Positions 7,810 through 15,075 of a DNA stretch of 18,753 bases are shown here, piece by piece. The notes below the pieces were generated by a model. That model made no database searches. It was not told the DNA's origin and saw only the letters and a program-made list of their open reading frames with translations. The stretch covers positions 1 through 18,753 of the forward strand of contig JAFLUV010000021.1 in NCBI GenBank assembly GCA_022508635.1. The letters run 5' to 3'. The translations under genes and the position numbers were made by a program. Each line of letters begins with the position of its first letter. The stretch's first letter is position 1. Origin of the DNA: Prevotellaceae bacterium. Its GTDB lineage: Bacteria; Bacteroidota; Bacteroidia; Bacteroidales; Bacteroidaceae.

Positions 7810-7874
7810 ATTAAAATTCTCTCAAGATTGGGGATGAAGCAAGATAAAAAAACAGTATAGAAGAAAGATAGTGC

Positions 7875-7898
7875 GTAACGCCTTGGTATATGCGTTGC
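7875..7898 (+). promoter_or_regulatory. Hairpin in the infC-rpmI spacer
   Basis: GTAACGC (7875-7881) pairs with GCGTTGC (7892-7898) in a 7-bp stem with one U-G wobble and a 10-nt loop. It sits in the 126-nt spacer, about 38 nt before the rpmI start. The wobble pairs only on the plus strand, so an mRNA structure is likely. It is a candidate for translational control by a ribosomal protein; there is no T-run for termination. Confidence 0.35.
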
Positions 7899-7935
7899 CA
7901 CATCATTAATAATAATTAATTAATAACAAACAATT

Positions 7936-8133
7936 ATGCCAAAAGTAAAGACTAATTCCGGTGCAAAGAAGAGATTCTCATTTACCGGAACCGGCAAGGT
8001 TAAGCGTCACCACGCATACCACAGCCACATCCTGACGAAGAAGACTAAAAAGCAGAAGCGCAACCTCGTCCACAGCGCTATCGTTGTGACCGAGAACATG
8101 AAGCAGGTTCGCGACCTCTTTTGCCTCCGCTAA
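7936..8133 (+). CDS. rpmI: 50S ribosomal protein L35
   Basis: The 65-residue, strongly basic protein matches L35 along its length: MPKVKTNSGAKKRF at the start, TGTGKVKRHHAYHSH in the middle, then LTKKTKKQKRNL. It is a structural protein of the large subunit near the peptidyl-transferase region. It is preceded by a 126-nt AT-rich spacer with no Shine-Dalgarno sequence and followed by an unusually long 162-nt spacer before rplT. The gene pair with L20 is almost universal in bacteria. Confidence 0.97.
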   Translation: MPKVKTNSGAKKRFSFTGTGKVKRHHAYHSHILTKKTKKQKRNLVHSAIVVTENMKQVRDLFCLR

Positions 8134-8136
8134 ACC

Positions 8137-8217
8137 TCTGAAACGTAAGGAGAAAGTTAAAACTTTAGTTATTAACCGAATGCTTTAGCATAAAAGTTCA
8201 AAGAACTGAGTTTCAGA
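8137..8217 (+). promoter_or_regulatory. Possible structured leader of rplT
   Basis: The 162-nt rpmI-rplT spacer contains a long-range 8-bp pairing, TCTGAAAC (8137-8144) with GTTTCAGA (8210-8217). It encloses at least one small perfect hairpin, AGTTC-AAA-GAACT (8195-8207). L20 is known to repress its own operon through mRNA structures in E. coli and Bacillus. This could be the equivalent in this lineage, but the function is inferred only from position and pairing. Confidence 0.35.
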
Positions 8218-8295
8218 CATTAAGGATTAAGCTATAAACTGTATGTCATTCCGTTGCTCTTTCTTTGGCGCTAACATTCAAAATGAAACAAAATT

Positions 8296-8646
8296 ATGCC
8301 AAGATCAGTAAATCATGTAGCTTCAAGAGCTAAGAGAAAGAAGATTCTGGGTCTGACCAAAGGTTACTTTGGTGCCCGCAAGAACGTATGGACCGTTGCC
8401 AAGAACACTTGGGAGAAGGGTCTCACATACGCGTATCGCGACCGCCGCACCAAAAAACGCAACTTCCGCGCCCTGTGGATTCAGCGTATAAATGCCGCTG
8501 CCCGCATAGAGGGTCTCAGCTATAGCCAGCTGATGGGTCTCCTGCATAAGGCAGGCATTGAGATTAACCGTAAGGTACTCGCAGATCTTGCAGTTAACTA
8601 TCCCGAAGCTTTCAAGGCTATCGTAGCTAAGGTTGCGAACAAGTAA
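8296..8646 (+). CDS. rplT: 50S ribosomal protein L20
   Basis: The 116-residue protein matches L20 throughout: MPRSVNHVASRAKRKKILGL, then KGYFGARKNVW, YAYRDRRTKKRNFRALWIQRI, and the C-terminal globular part with the SYSQLMGLLHKAGIEINRK and LADLAVNYPEAF segments. L20 binds 23S rRNA early in large-subunit assembly; its C-terminal domain can also bind mRNA for autoregulation. It is the last gene of the thrS cluster and is followed by a strong terminator. Confidence 0.98.
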   Translation: MPRSVNHVASRAKRKKILGLTKGYFGARKNVWTVAKNTWEKGLTYAYRDRRTKKRNFRALWIQRINAAARIEGLSYSQLMGLLHKAGIEINRKVLADLAVNYPEAFKAIVAKVANK

Positions 8647-8732
8647 AAGAGGCGTAAGCATAAGCTTCTGAATGAAAGCAAGCTTTAGCATCGTTCAAGG
8701 TGAATAAAAAATTCACCTCTGATTTACAAAAC

Positions 8733-8770
8733 AATAATAGGAGGAAGACAAAGATTTTCCTCCTATTATT
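8733..8770 (+). terminator. Intrinsic terminator after rplT
   Basis: A perfect 14-bp stem (8733-8746 with 8757-8770, core AATAATAGGAGGAA) closes a 10-nt loop and is followed by CTTTTAG. It lies 87 nt after the rplT stop. A smaller hairpin, GGTGAAT (8699-8705) with ATTCACC (8711-8717), comes just before it. On the minus strand the T-run is absent, so termination is mainly in the plus direction. Confidence 0.85.
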
Positions 8771-9191
8771 CTTTTAGAAAAACAGGTCAGTTGGCTATTA
8801 CCAGTGGCAAACTCAATCTTAACCCATACTATTTTCAGCAGACATCATTCATTCCCGGCCTAATCTCTTATGTGGAAGATGAAAGGACAAACTGAGGCAA
8901 GTCCCTACAAGACATACCCGTCTTGCAAGCGCTACGAAAGACAGAGGGTTCAGACTGAACTCCGGGAAGGGAAATATGCAAGACTATGCATTTATATAAT
9001 ACATTATTATATAATGTGACAGTCGTCCCCCACAACAACGATACGCGTCCTATATTTAGCACTATTACAGGCTGATTGACTAACAAAATTTATTGGCAAT
9101 GACATAGCCGCTGGCACAAATCAAAGGCGTCAGGCTGTTATTTCTTTTTGTATTGACAATCGTTGTTATTTTTTCTTTAATAATTATTACG
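8771..9191. other. Non-coding gap between rplT terminator and ileS promoter
   Basis: No credible protein gene is present. From left to right it holds a candidate structured RNA (8841-8991, listed separately), an AT-rich perfect palindrome ACATTAT-TAT-ATAATGT (9001-9017), and an AGC/GCT plus CTG/CAG bulged stem around 9104-9136 followed by a T-rich run (weak terminator candidate). The AT-rich tract that precedes the ileS promoter comes last. Confidence 0.5.
8841..8991 (+). ncRNA. Candidate structured RNA, possibly 6S-like (Bacteroidales-1)
   Basis: TTCCCGG (8852-8858) pairs perfectly with CCGGGAA (8962-8968). After an A/G mismatch the stem continues (8848-8850 with 8970-8972), and after a small loop CAT 8843-8845 pairs with ATG 8976-8978. 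Inside, AATCTCT (8862-8868) pairs with AGAGGGTT (8943-8950) with one bulge, leaving a lopsided bubble at 8951-8961. Apical hairpins include CAAGAC-ATACCC-GTCTTG (8908-8925). G-U pairs at 8849/8971 and 8864/8947 form only on the plus strand. A long rod with a central bubble is the 6S plan, and from memory the Bacteroidales-1 motif often lies downstream of L20 genes. No good promoter is visible before it, so the ends and identity are uncertain. Confidence 0.35.
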
Positions 9192-9218
9192 TTGTATCAA
9201 TGTTTTTTCGTACCTTTG
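9192..9218 (+). promoter_or_regulatory. Promoter of the ileS operon
   Basis: TACCTTTG (9211-9218) matches the TAnnTTTG -7 element. TTG at 9192-9194 could be the -33 box, but the 16-nt spacing is shorter than the usual 19-21. The upstream tract is very AT-rich. The predicted leader to the ileS ATG is about 120 nt, and I see no T-box features in it. Confidence 0.55.
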
Positions 9219-9342
9219 CACACCTAAACGGGTCGACATTCATCGGCCTCAGACAAAACCAGGAAACAGGCAACTACATCCCTCGTGATGTTCCCCCGCC
9301 AAAGGGACTGCCCGAAGAAACCCAAATAAGAAAACGTCAAAC

Positions 9343-12300
9343 ATGAGTAAGAAATTCACAGAACGTAATAAGCTCAACCTGAGCGACACCGGGAAAGAGG
9401 TGCTGCAATTGTGGGACGCAGAAGACGTCTTCCACCGAAGCATCACGGAGAGGGAAGGCTGTCCTTCGTTCATCTTCTACGAAGGCCCCCCGTCTGCCAA
9501 CGGCCATCCGGGCATCCACCACGTGCTGGCACGCAGCATCAAAGACATATTCTGCCGCTTCAAGACGATGAAGGGTTTCCAAGTGAAGCGCAAGGCAGGC
9601 TGGGATACACACGGCCTGCCCGTGGAGCTCGGCGTCGAGAAAGAGCTTGGCATCACAAAGGAAGACATAGGCCGCAGCATCAGCATCGAAGAATACAACC
9701 GCAAATGCCGCGAAAACGTAATGATGTACACCAACGAGTGGACAGACCTGAGCCACAAGATGGGCTACTGGGTGGACATGGAACATCCTTACATCACATA
9801 CGACAACAAGTACATCGAAAGCCTATGGTGGCTGCTGGGGCAACTCTACCAGAAGGGGCTCCTCTATAAGGGCTACACCATCCAGCCCTATTCTCCTGCC
9901 GCCGGTACGGGTCTTTCCAGCCACGAGCTGAACCAGCCCGGCTGCTACCGCGATGTTAAGGACACGGTGGTGACGGCACAGTTCAAGGCCAGCCAAGGTT
10001 CTGAATCCATAATCCCGAACAGCGAAAACCTGCCTCTTTACATCCTGGCATGGACCACTACACCTTGGACACTACCCTCGAATACAGCCCTGTGCGTAGG
10101 TCCCAAGATTGACTATGTGGCCATCAAGGGCAACAACCCCTACAGCAACGAGCAAGCCATCTACCTACTGGCCGAAACACGCCTCTCGGCATACTTCCAG
10201 GCAGAGGAAGACAAGGAGCTTGACATCTTGTGGCGCGGCAAAGGAACGGAGCTCGTCGGCATGCAGTACGAACAGCTCTTCCCCTGGGTGAAGCCCTGCG
10301 CACTGGAGGAAGGCAAGGTCGTCGATAAGAGTGCAGATGCTTTCCGCATTATCCCCGGCGACTATGTCACCACCGAGGACGGCACAGGTATCGTACACAT
10401 TGCTCCCACATTTGGCGCAGACGATGCCAAGGTGGCCAAGGATGCAGGCATTCCCAGTCTCTTCATTATTGACAAGGCCGGAGATACACGTCCCATGGTT
10501 GACTTCACAGGCAAGTACTTCCTACCCGAGGAGATGGACGATACATTCCGTAATCTCTGCGTGAACAGCCAAGCATACGCCCTGCATCAAGGTGCCTACG
10601 TCAAAAATGCCTATGACCCAAAGTTCAACGAAAATGGCAAGTACGACGAGAAAGCAGCAAACAAGGAGATGGATCTCAACGTGAAGCTATGCATTGAGAT
10701 GAAGGAAGCAGGCACAGCCTTCCGCATCGAAAAGCACGTACACAACTATCCCCACTGCTGGCGTACAGACAAGCCCATACTCTACTATCCGCTCGACTCT
10801 TGGTTCATCCGCTCGTCAGCAGTCAAGGAACGTATGATAGAGCTCAATCAGACCATCCTTTGGAAGCCCGAAAGCACAGGCACGGGTCGCTTTGGCAAAT
10901 GGCTCGAGAACCTCAACGACTGGAACCTCTCGCGCTCACGCTACTGGGGAACCCCCCTCCCCGTCTGGCGCAATCGGGACACACGCGAAGAAATCTGTAT
11001 CAGCTCCGTCGAAGAGTTGTATGGCGAGATAGAGAAGGCAGTTGCCGCAGGCGTAATGCCCGGCAACCCGCTCAAAGAACATGGCTTCATACCTGGTGAC
11101 ATGAGTCAGGAAAACTACGACCGCATAGACCTGCACAGACCCTTTGTAGACCAGATACTGCTCGTAGGCAAGAGCGGTGCAGTTCTGACGCGTGAGCTCG
11201 ATCTCATTGACGTATGGTTCGACTCAGGTGCCATGCCTTACGCCCAGATACACTATCCCTTCGAGAACAAGGAACAGCTTGAGGACCATACAGCCTTCCC
11301 TGCCGATTTCATCGCAGAAGGCGTCGACCAGACACGCGGTTGGTTCTACACACTCCATGCCATCGCAACAATGGTCTTCGACAGCATCTCCTACAAAGCA
11401 GTCATAAGCAACGGACTTGTGCTTGACAAAAACGGTATGAAGATGTCCAAGCGCCTGGGCAATGCCATCGACCCCTTTGGAGCCATCGAAAAGTATGGCA
11501 GCGATGCCGTGCGCTGGTATATGATAACAAATAGCGCGCCTTGGGATAACCTTAAATTCGACGAGGACGGCGTGCAGGAAGTAAGTCGCATTTTTTTCGG
11601 CAAACTCTTCCAGACCTACTCTTTCCTGACCATGTATGCCAACGTGGACGGGTGGTGCTACGAAGAAGCAGACGTACCCATGAACGAGCGGCCGGAGATG
11701 GATCGTTGGATACTCTCCTGCTTGAACAGTCTTATTCGCGAAGTAGAGCAATGTTATGAGGACTATGAACCCACACGTGCCGGACGCCTCATCCAGACCT
11801 TTGTGGTCGACAATGTCAGCAACTGGTTCGTTCGCCTCTCCAAGAAACGTTTCTGGGGTTCAGCCATGAGCATTGACAAGATCAGTGCCTACCAGACACT
11901 CTACACCTGCCTTGAAACAATAGCCCGTCTCATGGCACCCATCGCACCCTTTTATGCCGATCGTCTTTGGCGAGACCTCAACGAGGCAACAGGACGAGAC
12001 AAGACAAAGAGTGTACACCTTGCAAAGTTCCCTATTTGCGACGACACAAAAATAGACTGCGAGCAAGAGCAGCGTATGGCACTCGCACAGCAAGTGACAA
12101 GCATGATACTCTCCCTCCGCAAGAAGGAGCAGATTGTCGTGAAGCAGCCCCTGCAACGCATTGCCATCCCTGCTACCAGCGCAGAGCAGCAGCAACGCAT
12201 ACAAGCCATGCAACAACTTATCTTGGACGAAGTAAACGTCAAGGAGCTACAATTTGTTGAGGCTCAAGGGATGCTCGTCAAACAGGTAAAGTGCAACTTC

Positions 12301-12756
12301 CGCACCATGGGCAAGAAGTTCGGCAAGCTTATGAAGAGTGTCAACGCAGCAGTACTCGCCATGAGTCAGAAACAGATAGACGAGCTGGAAGAGAAGAAGC
12401 ATCTGCCCCTCATGTTGGAAACAGGCGAACAAGTAACTATCGACCTTGAGGACATTGACATCTTTAGTCAGGATATACCAGGGTGGAGCGTAGCGAATGA
12501 GGGAACACTTACCGTGGCACTTGACTTGACCATCACTGAAGACCTAAGGCTGGAAGGTGTGGCTCGCGAACTTATCCGCAGCATACAGACACTTCGCAAG
12601 GACAGTGGTTTTGACATAACTGACCGCATCAATGTCACACTGCCCGAAAATGAAGACAACCGTATATGTCTCAACAAGTTCTACAATTACATTACATCGC
12701 AAGTTCTTGCCGACAGTATCTCCCTTGGCAAGGAATTGACCGTAAATAAAGTTTAA
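9343..12756 (+). CDS. ileS: Isoleucyl-tRNA synthetase, with GIHH signature
   Basis: This class I synthetase charges tRNA-Ile. The 1137-residue length and sequence suit the long IleRS2-type (eukaryote-like) enzymes more than the roughly 940-residue E. coli type. Visible parts: PPSANG (49-54) leading into the signature region, the CP1 editing domain with the threonine-rich TTTPWTLPSN and GTGIVHIAPTFGADD, the DVWFDSG segment, KMSKR (700-704), and a long anticodon-binding and C-terminal region. Aligned on A-N-G, the place of the HIGH tetrapeptide is taken by Gly57-Ile58-His59-His60, so first and third residues are swapped. Such GxHH variants are described among IleRS2 enzymes with very high mupirocin resistance. 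It is first in an operon with dksA, lspA and DUF4296 genes. Confidence 0.97.
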   Translation: MSKKFTERNKLNLSDTGKEVLQLWDAEDVFHRSITEREGCPSFIFYEGPPSANGHPGIHHVLARSIKDIFCRFKTMKGFQVKRKAGWDTHGLPVELGVEKELGITKEDIGRSISIEEYNRKCRENVMMYTNEWTDLSHKMGYWVDMEHPYITYDNKYIESLWWLLGQLYQKGLLYKGYTIQPYSPAAGTGLSSHELNQPGCYRDVKDTVVTAQFKASQGSESIIPNSENLPLYILAWTTTPWTLPSNTALCVGPKIDYVAIKGNNPYSNEQAIYLLAETRLSAYFQAEEDKELDILWRGKGTELVGMQYEQLFPWVKPCALEEGKVVDKSADAFRIIPGDYVTTEDGTGIVHIAPTFGADDAKVAKDAGIPSLFIIDKAGDTRPMVDFTGKYFLPEEMDDTFRNLCVNSQAYALHQGAYVKNAYDPKFNENGKYDEKAANKEMDLNVKLCIEMKEAGTAFRIEKHVHNYPHCWRTDKPILYYPLDSWFIRSSAVKERMIELNQTILWKPESTGTGRFGKWLENLNDWNLSRSRYWGTPLPVWRNRDTREEICISSVEELYGEIEKAVAAGVMPGNPLKEHGFIPGDMSQENYDRIDLHRPFVDQILLVGKSGAVLTRELDLIDVWFDSGAMPYAQIHYPFENKEQLEDHTAFPADFIAEGVDQTRGWFYTLHAIATMVFDSISYKAVISNGLVLDKNGMKMSKRLGNAIDPFGAIEKYGSDAVRWYMITNSAPWDNLKFDEDGVQEVSRIFFGKLFQTYSFLTMYANVDGWCYEEADVPMNERPEMDRWILSCLNSLIREVEQCYEDYEPTRAGRLIQTFVVDNVSNWFVRLSKKRFWGSAMSIDKISAYQTLYTCLETIARLMAPIAPFYADRLWRDLNEATGRDKTKSVHLAKFPICDDTKIDCEQEQRMALAQQVTSMILSLRKKEQIVVKQPLQRIAIPATSAEQQQRIQAMQQLILDEVNVKELQFVEAQGMLVKQVKCNFRTMGKKFGKLMKSVNAAVLAMSQKQIDELEEKKHLPLMLETGEQVTIDLEDIDIFSQDIPGWSVANEGTLTVALDLTITEDLRLEGVARELIRSIQTLRKDSGFDITDRINVTLPENEDNRICLNKFYNYITSQVLADSISLGKELTVNKV

Positions 12757-12777
12757 CATTTATACATATCATATAAT

Positions 12778-13158
12778 ATGGAGAACAAAATAAGGTACAC
12801 TGACGAAGAACTCGAAGAGTTCCGTCAGCTCATCAATGAAAAACTCCGGATTGCCCAAAGCGACTACGCAGTACTTTTGGAAAAAATCAACGGCAATAAT
12901 GATGACGACGACCCGCGCTCTACCTATCATACACTGGAAGAAGGTTCGGAAACCCTCTCGAAGGAATCGCTCATGAATGAGTGCGCGCGTGCTAAAAAGT
13001 TCATCACTGGCCTACAAGCTGCATTGGTGCGTATCCAGAACAAGACCTACGGCATTTGCCGCGAAACGGGCAAACTTATTCCGAAGGAGCGGTTGCGTGC
13101 CGTGCCACATGCTACCCTCTCAATCGAAGCTAAGCAAGCTCGCGACAAGAAACGCTGA
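12778..13158 (+). CDS. DksA/TraR family protein with degenerate zinc finger
   Basis: The 126-residue protein has the DksA/TraR plan: an N-terminal helix, a coiled coil with an acid-rich tip region (NDDDDP, 41-46), a second helix, then a C-terminal finger region (YGICRETGKLIPKERL, 91-106). DksA family proteins enter the RNA polymerase secondary channel and, with ppGpp, tune rRNA and biosynthetic promoters. In the usual C4 finger (CxxC...CxxC), only Cys94 remains; the other three positions are Thr97, Ser115 and Ala118, so zinc binding is unlikely. Cysteine-poor DksA relatives are known and keep the fold without metal. It lies 21 nt after ileS and 14 nt before lspA. Confidence 0.9.
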   Translation: MENKIRYTDEELEEFRQLINEKLRIAQSDYAVLLEKINGNNDDDDPRSTYHTLEEGSETLSKESLMNECARAKKFITGLQAALVRIQNKTYGICRETGKLIPKERLRAVPHATLSIEAKQARDKKR

Positions 13159-13172
13159 CTTTCATCCCACAC

Positions 13173-13775
13173 ATGACCCGCAAGCAAGTCCAAGCACTGG
13201 TATCAGCAACTTTTGCACTCGGCATCATCGTTGCTGATCAAGCCATCAAGGTTGCCGTCAAGACAGGTATGTACCTGCATCAGAGCATAAAGGTGACAGA
13301 CTGGTTCTACATTCTTTTCACTGAAAACAACGGAATGGCCTTCGGCATGGAAGTATTCAGCAAGTGGTTTCTCACTTCATTCCGTATCGCTGCCGTTACC
13401 TTCCTTGCTTGGTTTATATGTCGAAACATCCAAAAGGGCATAGGCTGGGGTTACCTTGTTTGTTTAACACTGATTTTTGCCGGAGCAGCCGGCAACATTT
13501 TCGATTGTTTGTTCTATGGCATGATATTCAACAATCCGCCCGCACCTTTAGTGGCAGAGTTTGTTCCTTGGGGTACAGGTTACGGACAATTCATGCTGGG
13601 ACGTGTGGTAGACATGTTTTATTTCCCGCTTGTCGAATGGAACTGGCCCGCCTCCCTACCCTATATTGGCGGCGATCACTTCATCTTCTTTAGCCCTATC
13701 TTTAACTTTGCCGATGCCTGCATCTCATGCGGAGTGGCAATGCTTCTCATCTTCTACAACCAGAAAATGTTCTGA
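13173..13775 (+). CDS. lspA: Lipoprotein signal peptidase (signal peptidase II)
   Basis: This inner-membrane aspartyl protease cuts the signal peptide from lipidated prolipoproteins. The 200-residue protein has four hydrophobic segments (about 8-25, 65-83, 90-108, 176-195). The catalytic aspartates are Asp147 in GRVVDMFYFP and Asp181 in FNFADACIS. The conserved GNxxDR site reads GNIFDC (107-112), with Cys in place of Arg. About 30 extra residues lie between Asp111 and Asp147 (FNNPPAPLVAEF and following), making it longer than the roughly 164-residue E. coli enzyme; this appears usual for Bacteroidales. The next gene, itself a lipoprotein, begins at the stop codon. Confidence 0.95.
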   Translation: MTRKQVQALVSATFALGIIVADQAIKVAVKTGMYLHQSIKVTDWFYILFTENNGMAFGMEVFSKWFLTSFRIAAVTFLAWFICRNIQKGIGWGYLVCLTLIFAGAAGNIFDCLFYGMIFNNPPAPLVAEFVPWGTGYGQFMLGRVVDMFYFPLVEWNWPASLPYIGGDHFIFFSPIFNFADACISCGVAMLLIFYNQKMF

Positions 13776-14815
13776 TGAGAAAGTCTCAGACAATCACATT
13801 ACTCAAGATCAAGAGAAAGAACTGGAAAGGGACTCTACTTGTCTCGCTGTTCTTTCTTTTTGCATGCTCTCCTCCCCTGCCTAAGGGCATTCTCAATAAA
13901 AAGAAAATGGTAAACGTGCTTGTTGACTACCATCTGGCACAGGGAATGTGCGATGAGCCAAACGAAAATCCCGACATTGCACGTTATAAGCATATACAGG
14001 CTGTTTTCCGTAAGCATCGTATCACAGAGGCAGAGTTTGACTCCTCGATGATTTATTATAGCGGCCGTGCAGAGGAGCTAAATCACATATATAAAGATGT
14101 TGTTACACGTGTGCGTGTACAAGCTGAACGCATGGGTCTTGAGGCAGAAACTGCACGTGACCAGTTTGCATCCCTTACCAACGAGGGCGACACTGCCAAT
14201 ATATGGCTTGGCAAAGACTTCGCTTGTCTCGTTCCAAACCAAGTGCAGTCTGTTTACACCTTTCAGATAAAGGCAGACACTACATTCCGTCCGGGCGACA
14301 GTTTTATTTGGCGTTTCAAATCACAGTTTGTGTCACGCTCCACAACCAATGAAGCCATAGCACAACTCATCTTCTATTATGATACAGACACTGTTGCCTC
14401 CGTCACTGAACCGTTCCGTAACATGCCAATGAACGAACTGCGATACACCCCCGGCGAGACACTCGACACAATATCTTTGCAATCTATCACTGGATTTATT
14501 TTTCTGCCGGAGGGAACTTCCGGCGATAAGCCAAAGCCTCTGCTGATAAGTGAAATGAAACTTATCCGCATGCACGACGAGAGACATAAGGAAGAGGTAA
14601 TGGAGATTCCATCCGATTCTCTCGAAACAGATTCGATCGACATGGATTCACTGCCTCTCTCTCCACTGGAGAATGCCCGCCTTACTCCACAGCAGATGCG
14701 TGAGAGCCAACCACGAGAACAAAAGATACACGTCGTGAAGGAAAACCCAAATCCAATACACCCACAGCGTGGCATTCCGCAACGGCAAAACCGTAACAAC
14801 AGGACAAGACGATGA
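13775..14815 (+). CDS. DUF4296 domain-containing lipoprotein
   Basis: The 346-residue protein starts at the ATG at 13775, which shares one base with the lspA TGA (TGATG), so translation is probably coupled. A longer in-frame start at 13727 lies inside lspA and would place extra residues before the signal peptide. The N-terminus is basic, then LLVSLFFLFAC gives a lipobox with Cys31. Residues about 36-125 (PKGILNKKKMVNVLVDYHLA, the YYSGRAEELNHIYKDVV stretch) match DUF4296, a Bacteroidota domain of unknown function. A beta-rich middle follows (about 150-265). The C-terminal 80 residues are low complexity, acidic then Pro/Arg/Asn-rich and disordered looking. Likely outer-membrane or periplasmic lipoprotein and a substrate of the LspA encoded just before it. 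Confidence 0.88.
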   Translation: MRKSQTITLLKIKRKNWKGTLLVSLFFLFACSPPLPKGILNKKKMVNVLVDYHLAQGMCDEPNENPDIARYKHIQAVFRKHRITEAEFDSSMIYYSGRAEELNHIYKDVVTRVRVQAERMGLEAETARDQFASLTNEGDTANIWLGKDFACLVPNQVQSVYTFQIKADTTFRPGDSFIWRFKSQFVSRSTTNEAIAQLIFYYDTDTVASVTEPFRNMPMNELRYTPGETLDTISLQSITGFIFLPEGTSGDKPKPLLISEMKLIRMHDERHKEEVMEIPSDSLETDSIDMDSLPLSPLENARLTPQQMRESQPREQKIHVVKENPNPIHPQRGIPQRQNRNNRTRR

Positions 14816-14991
14816 AGCGTGCCTATCACAATATATGTCTGCTGGACGGGACACTGCAACAAGGACCAGTGGTCGTTGAAACGGACAAGAATGAGAGGTT
14901 CCTTGGCTGGCATAAATTGCACGGTGAGGAGCCTTTTACCGAATGGATAGGCGGTACATTCAGCATGTCAAAGTGCAATTTGGCACCTTAA
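14812..14991 (+). CDS. Short conserved-looking ORF, 59 aa
   Basis: An ATG at 14812 overlaps the DUF4296 stop (ATGA) and opens a 59-codon frame ending TAA at 14989-14991. The product starts MKRAYHNICLLDGT and contains GPVVVETD, then GEEPFTEWIGGTF. The composition is protein-like, and the 4-nt overlap with the upstream gene argues for translation. The pattern N-I-x-L-L-D-G-T followed by G-P-V-V-V resembles the opening beta strands of amidohydrolases, but there is no catalytic domain, so it may only share that small fold. Function unknown. It is the last gene before the transketolase promoter. Confidence 0.65.
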   Translation: MKRAYHNICLLDGTLQQGPVVVETDKNERFLGWHKLHGEEPFTEWIGGTFSMSKCNLAP

Positions 14992-15013
14992 GCAAATAAA
15001 GACAGGCAGAAGG

Positions 15014-15044
15014 TTGGCACTTAGGCTAAAATGTCATACCTTTG
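15014..15044 (+). promoter_or_regulatory. Promoter of tkt-rpiB
   Basis: TTG (15014-15016), exactly 20 nt, then TACCTTTG (15037-15044) is a full Bacteroidota promoter. Transcription would start near 15049-15052, giving a leader of about 25 nt before the ATG at 15076. Because the motif covers the in-frame ATG at 15031, that ATG cannot be the start for this transcript. Confidence 0.8.
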
Positions 15045-15075
15045 CCCTAAAATATTACGACAATATACAGCATAT

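Noticed and set aside
8944..8962. tRNA T-arm, suggested by GGTTCAGACTGAACTCC
   Set aside because: The spacing is wrong for a 7-nt T loop, and no acceptor, D or anticodon arm can be built around it.
8868..9086. 72-codon minus-strand frame in the rplT-ileS gap
   Set aside because: No promoter, no ribosome-binding context, no family resemblance, and it runs through the stems of the candidate RNA.
9219..9342. T-box or isoleucine attenuator in the ileS leader
   Set aside because: No T-box core sequence or antiterminator/terminator pair is seen. The only small frame (9288-9329, 13 codons) has no Ile codons.
11224..11751. 175-codon open frame on the minus strand
   Set aside because: Antisense shadow of ileS in a moderately GC-rich coding region; no promoter or family signature.
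13727..13774. Longer start for the DUF4296 lipoprotein inside lspA
   Set aside because: It would add 16 residues before the basic region of the signal peptide; the ATG at 13775 overlapping the lspA stop is the natural start.
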